From the NCBI GenBank assembly GCA_949825045.1, contig OX463822.1, positions 33,978,703-34,042,702 on the forward strand: DNA of 64,000 nucleotides, given 5' to 3'. Under the pieces are notes generated by a model. The model searched no databases and was not told where the DNA came from. It was given only the letters and a program-made list of their open reading frames with translations. Source of the stretch: Argyresthia goedartella. Taxonomy: Eukaryota; Arthropoda; Insecta; Lepidoptera; Argyresthiidae. The number at the start of each line of letters is the position of its first letter. The first letter of the stretch is position 1. Both the position numbers and the translations under genes were made by a program. Of this stretch, positions 22,201-34,200 are shown piece after piece.

Positions 22201-25200
22201 TGAACCGCTCCATATGGCGTGCATATCTCATAGCATCTAATCTTGAACAGAATACCAGATCTTACCTACTAGAAATGCACCGCATATTTACAGTACGGAA
22301 ATTCATGGGCAAGGACCGTGATCTTTAGTAGATAAGCACTTGGCGTAAGCCCGTGTATCAGAACCTCTTTATTACAAGAGTGAAATGAAAAATTCATAAA
22401 AATATAATAATAATAATAATAATAATCTTTATTTCAGGTTAACACCCCATATCTATAAATACCTTATAACTAGAGATACATAATTTATTATAAAGACACA
22501 CACAAAATATTATTATCTAACCTGGCTAGGGATTTTAATCTTCGTTCTCGCTTCCCTGTAGCGTCCGTAAACGATACGCTCCGGCCAGTAGTCTTTGGCC
22601 AGGAATATCGTCTTGAGGTCCGCCGGCACCCGAAGTTTGAAGGACAGGAACTCCTTGGGTCTTTTTGACTCCAAAATCTCTATCTGTACCTTCGCCTCCT
22701 TGAGGCCAGCCGGTGGATTCCTCTTCAGCTTTTCCAGGATGTGACGTTCAACGTCCTCGCAGGTCTGGAGCGGCGCTTCCTGTTTTGGACCAGGATAAAG
22801 CCTTCCCCATCGACCTGCCTGCAGCTTCTGTTGTTCGGCGGCGGGCGGCGGTGGCGGGCACGGCGGGATACAGCAGCATACGAGTCTTTCTGGAGTATAC
22901 CAGAAAAAACCCCATCCGGTGCTGGTCGACTCGGCTTTGTGACGTCACGAGGCGAGGCAGTATTTGACGGCGCGGGCTTGGCAATCTGCGCAACTAGGTC
23001 AGTTGCAGTAATGGCAGTTTTGCTGACCGGCGTAATGTCGTCGCGCGCGTCGGCGATCTGCTGCGTCGGCAGCGAGGTATCAGCCTGACGCAATGCCGAC
23101 AATTCATATGATGTAATAATCTTAACTGAGACATGGTTATTGGATAGTATATCTAACTCGGAGTTCTTGGATGATCGGTACCTAGTTTGGCGTAGAGACC
23201 GCGACTACTGCTCAACTGATCAAGTAATGGGCGGTGGTGTCCTGATAGCTACGCGTAAGCACTTGCAAGTTAAATTATTGCCCCATTTCAACTCCACGGC
23301 AGAAGACCTCTGGTTATGTCTACGTATAAAACAAGCTCTTACACGTAAGTGGATAGACTTGTACCTGTGCGTGATATATTTGTGTGCACAGAACAATGGC
23401 TTGTCATTTAGTTCTCAATTATCTAATTTTCTTACTAATCTGAACAACGCTGTTTCAAATAACCCGTCCGATGCGTTCCTTATTGTTGGGGACTTTAATC
23501 TGAGCGGCATTGTTTGGGCTACCACACCTACCGATCATTCGAGATTTTACCCGTCAAATATTAGTAGTACGGACGAATTTTTGCTAACTGATGAAATGAG
23601 TGCCTTGGGTTTCGATCAGTATAACGGAATAACCAACGCGTCTGATAGAATTCTTGATCTAGTTTATTCTAATCAATTGATAACGGTATCTAAGTGTGTT
23701 GACCCTCTAACGAAAAAAATTGATTTGCATCACCTGTTCTATTGTTAAATGCTAAAGCATTCGAAACCCCATCATTAGACTACGCGCCGCGTACCCGCTA
23801 TGTATTTGACAAGGGCGATTTTGAATTAATAAATAATGCAATTAGTAGTGTCGATTGGAATGCCAAGTTTCTAACCTGTTCAATTGATGAGTGCGTTACT
23901 TTATTTAATAAATTTATATATGATCTACATAGTAAGTATATACCAATTAAAGGCATCCGTAACTATTCGTATCCTATATGGTATAATACAGCTTTAAAAA
24001 AAGCTATTAAGGAAAAGTATAAGTTTTTAGTAAAATTCAAAAAATATGGTAATAGATCAGACGAACTAACCTATATGCTTTTGCGTGACGTGCGTGAGTT
24101 AATCGCTTGGAATCGAGTTGTTATCAAAATTATATTCAGTCGACTGAGGATGCAATAATAAAAAATCCTAAGCATTTCTGGAGTTTCGTAAAAAATAGAT
24201 CTCAATCTCTATCTATCCCAAGCTCGATGACATATAATAATACTACTTTTTCTAGTGGGGAGACAATTTGTAATGTATTCTCCACATTTTTTCAGTCTAC
24301 TTTCCTTAACCCTAAGAAAGGTTTTAATTCATCTCCCTCACTTAATACTACTGCCATTGGTCATTCAACTCCTAATAATATAACCACTGATTTAGGCAAT
24401 ATTGAGGTTAACCCTATGGAAGTTAAGATTTTGCTGAATAAACTAGATACATCAAAAGCACCCGGTCCTGATAATATCTCGTCGAAATTCCTTCTAAAGA
24501 GTTCTTCAACTATCGCCTATCCAATGGCTGCCTTATTTAGTAAATCACTTTCATGTAATATTGTTCCTAGCCTATGGAAATCTGCTTTTATAACCCCAGT
24601 CCATAAGAAGGATTCTAAAACGGAAATAAGCAATTATAGACCTATATCCAAACTATGCATTATTGCCAAAGTTTTCGAAACAATAGTTTATAACCAAGTG
24701 TACGGGTCTTAAAAAATACATTTAGCCCACTTCAACATGGATTCTTGAGAGGAAAATTCACAGTGTCAAACCTCATACTCCTGAATGATTACATCACTGA
24801 AGCAATGGATAATGGTCAGCAAGTCGATGTTATATATACAGATTATAGTAAGGCGTTTGATAGAATAGATCATAATACATTGATAAATAAGCTTATTGGA
24901 ACGGGAATACATGGTGATCTGCTGAGGTGGTTTTCATCTTATATCGATAATAGATCCCAGGCTGTCGTCCTCAACAATTACGTTTCTAGTTGGGTCCCTG
25001 TTCCAAGCGGAGTCCCTCAGGGATCCCTGCTTGGTCCTTTATTGTTTATCATTTATGTGGGAGATATCGAATCGTGTTTTAATTCATCAAATCTATTGAG
25101 TTTCGCAGATGATATGAAAATTTATTCTATTATATCATCTCATGTTGATGTGATTGCCCTTCAGGCAGATCTCACTCGCTTAGAAGATTATTGCCGTATC

Positions 25201-28200
25201 AATAAATTAGAGCTGAATCCTTCTAAATGTTTCGTCTGTACTTTTACCCGTAAATTCAATGTTCTTCACACAAACTATACTTTACAAGGCCAGGATCTTT
25301 CTAGATGTTATATAATGCGTGATCTCGGTGTACACCATGACTCAAGGTTGCTCTTTGATCGTCATGTTGATAAAATTGTCAATAAAGCTTCGAAATCACT
25401 GGGTTTTGTTATGCGAATATCTAAGAGTTTTACTAATATCAAAACTATAAAACTATTATATTGTACATTTGTAAGAAGTAACCTTGAGTATGCGTCTCAG
25501 ATATGGAACCCGAACTATGCCACTTATATAGATCGTATTGAAAATATCCAAAAGCGGTTCCTGAGGTACCTATGTTTTAGAGTTAAAATTCCCTATAAAT
25601 CCAATAACTATCTAAATCTCTGTAAACAATTTCACTTTTTACCTCTTCAAAATAGGCGGAATATTGCCGATTACCTATATATGTTGAAAATAATTAATAA
25701 TGACATCGATTGTCCGGTCCTCCTGAGCAAACTTAAATTTGTTGTTCCACAGAGGTCACTCAGATTCAACCCTCCATTAAATGTGCCTAGAGCCTCAACT
25801 AACTATAGACAAAATTCATTTTTGATACGAGCAAGCAGGACTGTTAACTGTTTTAGCAAGTTGTTGGACATAGATATATTTCATACCAATATTGTCAAGG
25901 CAAGGCGGTGCCTAACCCTTAACTTTTTTAGTGCATAGTTTTTATCTTTTTTTAATATGGTTTTTGTGTCAATATCTCACTGTTTGTTTTAATTGGCAAG
26001 TGTGTCAAATATGATGAGTGTTCCCATGTTTAATTTTTGCTCTATTTCTATAAGTGAATACCTGTAATTGGCTTTCTATTTCTATTTTAGTTTTTAAAGA
26101 AATTTGTTTTATAGTTGTTGGTTTTCCAAATTTTAAATAAATAAATAAATAAATTCACATTTGAGGTCACCACAGATGCCTTCCGAAGCCTCCAACTTGC
26201 CTCGGATTTCGGTGACGTCGGCCTGCAGCCGCACGATGTCCTTCAGCAGCCGCGTGACGTCGACGTGGTCGAATGTCACCGCAGCGGCAGCTTGTTTAGG
26301 TCCCGGGCCACGTAGGTCGGAACGTCGTTGGGTTCGGTCTCCTTAAACACCCGGAAGATGTCCTGGAGATCCTTTTTCCCGCTCGCACCCCTCCGCGCCA
26401 CGAGGCGAACGGTGGTGATGGCGGTTTCGTGCAGCACGGTCTTGTCGGCGGCGATCTCAGCCTCTTTGAAGCTGGTCGAGCTGATCTGCTCCAGGGAGAG
26501 CTCGTCCATCACGTCCAGCTTCTGTTGCACGAAGGCGAGTAGCTTGTTCACCAAGATGGTGTCCGCGCGCTTGGCTGGTAAAGCCATGGTGGGATCGGTT
26601 TTCGCAAAACTAGGTCGTCGCGGTGTTACAGAGCATTGTCGCGGACGCTGCTAGGAAGCGTCCGCACGTGCCGGTGTCGTAGTTGCAACTGATCTTACTA
26701 ATGCCAATTAAATAATATCTTATTAAGCTACAATTACATTTAAAATATAATTATTAAATTATTGCATTAATTACATTTGTCAGGATGAAAACATTATTAT
26801 TGCACGATTGGTACCTAACCCAGTGAATTATGGATATTAAGACACATTTGCCTCAACAAGGGATGCCTTAACGGAATAGTAAGCCTTCTTAATAAGAAAT
26901 ATTTTTAGTTTATGCATGATAAGTTGATCTGAGTTGGTGTCTGTTATGGATTGTGGTAGTTTGTTAAAAACTTTAGATCCCATTACAAAGATAGTGTTGC
27001 CTGTTTTTACCAGACGATGTTTTGAACATTAGAAGTGAGTCATTCCTCTTGCACTGTACCTATATCCTCTCGCTGCGAGATCAGGGAATGCATCTTTATG
27101 GTGTCTAACATATTTAGCTACTTCAAATATGTATAGAGAAGGAACAGTTAGTATGCCAAGTTTAATAAAAAATAAGTAACTTTTTGCTGGGGTGCCCCAC
27201 GGCACTCATAGCATTTGGCGGACAACTTTTTTCTGTAGTAGAAATGGTCTGTCCCTGTCTGCCGATAGACCCCATAGGTCAGTACCATAGTTAAAGTGCA
27301 TGTGAGAGTAGCCGTAGTAAGCCTTTAGTACGTTATCCCTGGTAAGAGACGGTGTGAGCCTACTGATTGCGTAGAATGCATTATTAACCTTTCTGCATAG
27401 TGCATCAATATGCGCGTACCACTGCAACCCCGAGTCCAATGTGAAGCCCACAAATCGGCAAGTGTCGACAGCGGGCAGACTGACCCCCTCAATACTTAGA
27501 CATAGTGGTTCGGGTCGACTTGTGCTGAGGGAAAATTGCACTATTTGCGTTTTATCCAGGTTAAGCAACATTCCGTTACACTTGAACCAGTTAATTAGTT
27601 TGTTCGAGTTTTTCACTCAATTCCGCCACTAATGGTAGCACATATGTCATCTGCAAACATTACAAAGTTAGCCAATTGTGTTAGGTCGCTCATTAGTACC
27701 AAAAACAGGCTGTTACCTACATTTAACCCCTGTGGAAGCAATCTATCTGGAATTTAACTAGGGAGGGAGTTTTCTGTTCCCACTGCTGTGGTTTGAGTAC
27801 GCCTTGACAGAAATGGTTGAAAGAGCTCTGGTGCTGGGCCTCGTACACCGTAGTGTTGCAGTTTTCCCAGTATTACATTATGATATACGAGGTCAAATGC
27901 CCGTGAAAGATCACAAAACACTGTTGCGATCCTTCTTCCTGACTTCTGGTCCAACGGTCATGAAGTGACCAGTTGCGCCAACTTTAAGGCGCTCGGTGTG
28001 GCTGCCCGCAGGAAGGTGGTCTTCCGCCACCGATTGTGTTTCGGTTGTTTGGGGCCGCACCCGCTGAGCGAGTGCTCACGCGCGTCCCCCTGTGAGTGCT
28101 GCGGTGGCAAGCACCACATCGTGTTGTGCCTGAACCGGTCAGGCCCTTCGGACGGTCACCAGGGCCGGACTCAGGTTGGTCGGTCACAGGGCCCAACCAG

Positions 28201-31200
28201 GGCCGGACCCAGTCCCCCTCCGGGCAACGGGAGTCACCAACGGGGTGACTGGGGTACCCGCGGACGGGACCCCCCCCGAGGGGAAGGGGGCAGCGCGGGG
28301 GGTAACAGGCGGGATAGCCGGGGTTCGGTCGCCGCTGTCCAGGGTCAGCGAGGACTTCGGGCCGCTGGCTCACCGCGTGTTACGGGCGGGTGTCAGATGG
28401 CACCTATGAGTGGCGCGAAGGCTGGGTGCCCACCACCTTCTGCGCCACCCTGCCCGTCGCTCTGGGAGGCGAACAGGGAGGCGAACAGTCGGATGTCGCC
28501 CCCATTCCTAGAGCGCCCCAGGTTAGATCCGCTCTCCCCCCTCCATCCACGGTGGCCACCGGGCACACCGTTCACAGTCCGGTATGGTCGGGTACCGGGA
28601 CAGCGAGGGGCCTATTATGCGGGTTGGGACCCCCTGATGTACATACGGTCTGATATGCCACCGGTGGCATATCAGCAGCCGAGTTACCAGGCCGACGGGG
28701 GTCCCAGCGGGTTCGGATCCCGCGGAGGTTCCCGCTAGGGACACGCCGCCCACTTACAGGGTGCCGCCACTCCACAGACGGTCATGCTCCCAAACCGCCT
28801 CGGTGATAGCGTGGAGTTCGGACGGCAAATCTTGTGTGGCACGAGCACTATTGGACTCGGGGGCCCAGGGGTGCTTAGTCTCGTGCAACCTTGTAAGACG
28901 GTTGGGCATTTCGGTAAGGGAGTATCCACATTCCATTTGGGGAATTGGGAACACGGAAGTCGGTTCCGTTAAGGGAGTATGTCGGATTACTCTCTCGTCA
29001 CGGGTGGATTCATCGGTGAATCTGACGGTCACGGCATTAGTCATGCCTAATGTGATGGGCTCACACCCTCACGTACGGTTGTCGCCCTCGGTGCGACAGT
29101 TGGTCGCTGGGTTGTCACTGGCTGACCCGGAGTTCGATATTCCGGGCCCAGTAGACATTTTATTGGGTGTCGATGCCTTGGGATACCTGTTAGTGCCAGG
29201 TGTCCACGTGTTGCAGGCGACTGGTCTGGTTTCGGTCAACACCAGACTGGGCCATGCGGTAATGGGTCCGGTCATGCCGGCTGCCCCACGTCTAGCGACT
29301 CGTAGTCCCTTATTCGGTTCTGTACTCTCGGAGGTGATACAGAAGTTTTGGGAGTTGGAGGAACCACCTACGGTCTGCCGGTTGGACCCGGTTGAAGAAG
29401 AGTGTGAACAGTTTTATCGGAACAATACTGGTCGCCATCGGTCAGGTCAATTTCTCACACGTCTTCCATTCCGGAGTGATCGCCTACCGCTGGGCAGTTC
29501 ACACCATGCAGCCGAGACGCGGCTTCTGTCGATGGAACGACGCTTGAAGCGTGACGGGATTTTCCGGCAGAAGTACGTCGACTTCATGCGGGAATACGAG
29601 TCGCTCGGCCACATGTCGGTTTCGGGTATCGACTGGAAGCGTGAAGACCACTGCTTCCTGCCCCATCACGCGGTCTTGAGGACCCCGGAGGGCAAAATAC
29701 GGGTAGTGTTCGATGGATCGGCATCAACATCTAACGGCATGAACCTGAACCAGTGTTTGCATTCAGGGCCGAAGTTGAACCATGACATCGCGGATGTTAT
29801 CACACGGTTCCGTCGACACAATGTTGTGTTTGTAGCTGACATCCGGATGATGTTTAGACAGACGGTCATTCACCCTGACGATAGACGGTATCAGCTGATA
29901 CTGTGGCGAGAGAGCCCAGATCAGCCCATCAGGGTGTACGAGCTGAACACCAACACGTACGGGCTACGGTCTAGTCCTTATTTGGCGATTCGCACTCTGC
30001 GGGAGTTAGCGGATCGAGAACGGTTAAATTTCCCTAGAGTGCTCCTCTAGGTCGACGCGCGATCCTGGAGCAGGACCTCTACGTGGACGATATCTGTACC
30101 GGTGCAGATTCCGTAGAGGAGGCGCTCGCTCGACGGGACGAGCTAGTTGAGCTCTTACGGGGTGGAGGTTACGAGCTCCGGAAATGGATGTCGAACTCTC
30201 CAGAGTTACTGACTGGTCTTCCGGATGACTACCAGCAGGATCCCCACATTTTTGAAAATTTGGAAAATCCAAATATGTTGTCGGTATTAGGCGTCCAGTA
30301 CCAGCCGGTGTCAGACATGTTTTCGTATCGGGTCGAGTTGGACTCCCCGAAGGTCTGGACGAAATGGAACGTCCTTTCAACGGTGGCTAGGACATTTGAT
30401 CCAAACGGGTGGATCACCCCGGTAACATTTCAGGTCAAGTGTTTTATGCAGCAATTGTGGTCTCGACAAGCTGGTCAATGTGACCGCCTGGATCTGCCGA
30501 TTTGCGCGGAATTGTCGGAACTCTGAGGCGCAACGAGTGCGGACACAGGTCCTGACACCACGGGAACGGAACCATGCGTTGTTCGCATTGGTACGGAACG
30601 TGCAGACGGTGCACTTTAAGTCCGAACTGGACATTCTGAGACGCGGACGCGTCCAACTGAAGGGAGCTGTGGCTCGGCTCAACCCGTTTATTGACCCTCA
30701 AGGATTGCTGAGGGTAGGAGGTCGGCTGCGGAATGCCAACCTGCCTTATGCGGCTCGCCACCCGTTGTTACTCCCTAGGAAAGGGAAGTTGGTCGAACTG
30801 TTGATACAGGATCGACACATTCGGAATGGGCATGTCGGATGCCACGCCTTGATGGCGTTTCTCCAGCGCGAGTTCTGGATTCTATCGGGAAGACGCTTAG
30901 TGCGTAGCGTCGTATTTCGGTGCCTGCCTTGTTATCGGGCCAAGGCGGCTACGATGCAGCCCCAGATGGGCGATTTGCCCTCGGATAGGGTTAACGAAAT
31001 CCGGCCCTTTGCGGGTGTCGGAACGGATTTCGCGGGACCATTCATGGTCAAGTCTTCACAGCTACGGAACGCCAGATTAGTGAAGGCATACCTGTGCGTC
31101 TTCGTGTGCTTGGCCACGAAGGCAGTCCACTTGGAGGTGGTCAGTGACCTCACTACGGAGGCATTTATCGCATGTCTGGATCGGTTCGTCTCACGAAGGG

Positions 31201-34200
31201 GCCTCCCGTCATTAATCCGTTCGGACAACGGCACAAATTTTGTCGGAGCCAGGCGATATCTGCAGGAGGTCACTCAATTCCTGAACGGTAACCAGGACGC
31301 CATCGGTACGGCTTGCTCCCGACGTGGGATTGAATGGGTTTTCAGTCCGCCGGGATGTCCTCATTGGGGAGGAATTTTTGAGGCTGCGGTTAAATCGGCT
31401 AAGTCCTCTCTACGCTTTGAAGAGCTTGCGACGCTGTTCTGTAAAATTGAAATGACACTGAACTCGCGTCCGTTGTGCCCGCTCAGTTCGGATCCAAATG
31501 ACTTGGAAGCGTTGACGCCGGGTCACTTCCTGATAGGTCAGCCCCTTAACGCCCTGCCAGAATACCCATTCGGTGATGTTAAGTTAAGTCGGTTAACTAG
31601 GTGGCAGATGTTGCAGCAGATGGCTCAAGATTTTTGGAAACGGTGGTCCCTTGAGTACTTGCACATCTTGCAGCAGCGCCTTAAGTGGACTGACCGGACG
31701 AGCCCCCCTCAAGTCGGTGATTTGGTGCTGATTAAGAATGCGAACCTGCCATCATTGAGATGGAGACGAGGACGGATCGTTAATTTGTACACGGGTCGGG
31801 ATGGCACGCCTCGATCAGCAGAAGTCAAGATGGGGGACTCGGTCCTCAAGAGAGCGGTCGCAACACTTTCTCGCCTTCCTATTGATTAGGGACAGGTTCG
31901 GGCCTGTCCGGGCGGGTGACTGTTTAATATTTATGCTTCGGAACGCACCTCCTCTTGTTGCGCGACTCGGAACGGATACAGAACCGCAGCTGTCACTCGT
32001 ATCGAAACGAGAGGAGAAATTAGAGGTTATTTTTTCTCGTCGGGAGAACAAACATGTCTGCTCAGGCGTCGGGCCAGTGGTTGTAATTCGGTGTAACAAT
32101 TACCAAATACAGGCGTCGGGCCTGGTCGGAGTGCTCATCATAAACATCGTCGGGAAATAAGTAGATTCGCGTCAGCGGTTGAGTGATTCGTGGTGAAGGT
32201 TGAAGTTGTACGGTCTCCAACTCGTCGTATGCGGACGGCGACTCCTCGTGTCGGCAAGGTTCGGTTCCTCTCCTATCCCAAACTTGTGCTCCTATCCCGC
32301 ATACCTGCCTCGAATCGAGCTTTCGATCTCCGGTCTGCGACGACAAGGTAAGGTAACAATCAAGATTTTCTCTCCCGTGCTGGCAAAAACCCAGCCCCTC
32401 AAGACTCCGCGCCGTTCGGTTGAGGCGTGGAATTAATCAGCAGGATTTACTCAGTTACGACGACTTCCGATTCTAACGGTCATATTTACAATATGGCTGC
32501 TTACTGTGTGACCTTGAGATTTAACAAAACAAGAGAAAGTTTGGCAACGCTGTATCGGCACAAGACATTGTCAAGTTGGCTGGTTGCCATGGCAACATTG
32601 TTAGCTGCGTGTCAAGATCATACGGGTTTATTGTGATCTTCTCATTGAGGAAATACTTCCGAAACCTTCTTGGCGTGTTGGCATTAGGTATTGGTATCCT
32701 CTGGAGAGACATATGCATCATATTGACGTTACTACTACATATTAATAAATCAATGGTCATGTGCAAAATAAATGTCATTCTGACGCTGTCATTCCCTTGA
32801 CTCTTAGTGCGGTACAGTTTACCTAAAATTTATCGACAGTTTGTAAACTAACGAGAGAAAAAAACGTAAACTAACGGTTTTGACAATCTTACAGTGACAT
32901 ATACATCAAATTGAAAGCTATGAGGATTGATTCCACATACAGAATAGAGCTAAGCTCTGCGACTCTGTAAATATAGTTTGTGAGTGTGGACCAAGTTAGT
33001 ACCTATTTAAACCAAGTGTCGACCTAGGGCCCAAATCTCTTATGGGGAACGCATAGCGATAGCATATCGATTGTTCCGAAAGGCGCTAAATGCCGTATTT
33101 TACAGTCAGCCTCCAATCTAAATAGGCGCCGCCCGACAAACCAAATACGGCATTTTGCGTCCTTGAGAGCGATTGTTACGCGGTGGCTATACGTTTTCCA
33201 TATCAGAATAGGGTCCTAGATCTGTGACCCTAAGTACTAATCAGGTCTGAAGCTAGGACCCAGGCAGTAGACCAGAGGTATGTAACAAGAAATTATGTAA
33301 ATAATGTCTGTGACTATGTAAACCAGGTATTTGACTATAAAAGCTTAAAAACATATACGCACATACATTGCTTCTTCCTCTTCCCCCCGGACCTCGATTC
33401 GAGTAGACGTGCTCTAAAACTGTATTAAACGTTATTAAATTAAATTAAATCGTCAAAAACAAAAATTAAATAGTGCGTAAATATTAGGAGTGCAGTAACC
33501 ACAGGAGCAACTTGTTGTGCGGGCACGCGCCATATTGCGCCGCCCCCGAACCCGCCACTACTTCATCAGGCTCCTCCCTGCAACGCCCACCGAGATCTGC
33601 TTGTGAGTCACCACCTGCCTCCCGCACCACTCAGCGCGGGCGCACGCTGTGACCGCTTCCAACCACGGCTTCAGCTCCACCCACAGAAGTCGGTGAGTCA
33701 CCTGAGCTCTTGTGAGCTCTGTGCGCCTGGTATCTTGAGTTGCTGTACACGGGTCGTTAAAGCGTCCGCTCGCTGGTTTATGCTCCGCGGGCCAACTACT
33801 CAGTGCCTCTGCTTCCCTGGTACGTACGCGCTGTTAAGATGATTAAACGCACTCCGCCTGCATCGCCCGCTACGACAGCCACCAACAACTCTTCGTCCGC
33901 TTCGCCTTCGAAGAAAGGAACTTCTATTGCCTCAAGTCAAGCTGAGGATGGATCGCTCGTTTCCCACGTCACGCTCAGACACAAACAAAACCAAGGTAAA
34001 CAGTATCTCGATGACCTTAAAGGTGTTAGGGGAGACATACATACCACCTTAGATAGCTACGCCAAGGCACAGGACGAGAAGTTCTCGAAGATCATGAACG
34101 TTATAAAAGAAATTCAGACTCAGAACTCCGAAATAAAGTCCCAGAACGCTGGAATAGAGAAAGCGATCACATTTCTATCCGAGCAGTACGAAACAATGCA

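Larger units (their letters stand above)
23101..26161 (+). mobile_element. LINE-C, 5'-truncated non-LTR retrotransposon with target-site duplication
   Basis: The body runs from about 23110 (inside the endonuclease, VIILTETWL) to the (AAAT)n tail ending near 26152. AATTCATAT (23101-23109) and AATTCACAT (26153-26161) are the 9-base target duplication, one mismatch. The ORF2 is broken at about 23745, 24110 and 24710. It belongs to the same broad group as LINE-A. It lies in CPOX intron 6, antisense to the gene. Confidence 0.85.
22415..26690 (-). mobile_element. Single-ORF retroposon-like element, split by LINE-C
   Basis: The right part (26153-26690) carries the ORF start and the left part (22415-23109) its end and a 3' region closing with AATAAAGATT and (ATT)n. 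LINE-C sits between them. Removing LINE-C and one copy of the 9-base target duplication restores a continuous frame across the junction. The ORF has one other frameshift. The element is not one I can name with confidence; similar proteins are abundant in moth genomes. Confidence 0.65.
27961..32450 (+). mobile_element. BEL/Pao LTR retrotransposon, 5'-truncated with internal deletion
   Basis: GC-rich compared with everything around it. It starts inside gag; the 5' LTR and gag N-terminus are missing at the junction with the LINE on its left. The order gag zinc knuckle, protease, reverse transcriptase, integrase, and the DUF5641-like end identify BEL/Pao. A 3' LTR probably lies in 31890-32450, but with no 5' LTR to compare its ends cannot be set. 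It is antisense to CPOX in intron 6. Confidence 0.85.

Noticed and set aside
27984..28972. Many overlapping GC-rich ORFs on both strands
   Set aside because: The BEL/Pao gag/pol region is GC-rich, so stops are rare in all frames; only the gag and pol frames carry family motifs.
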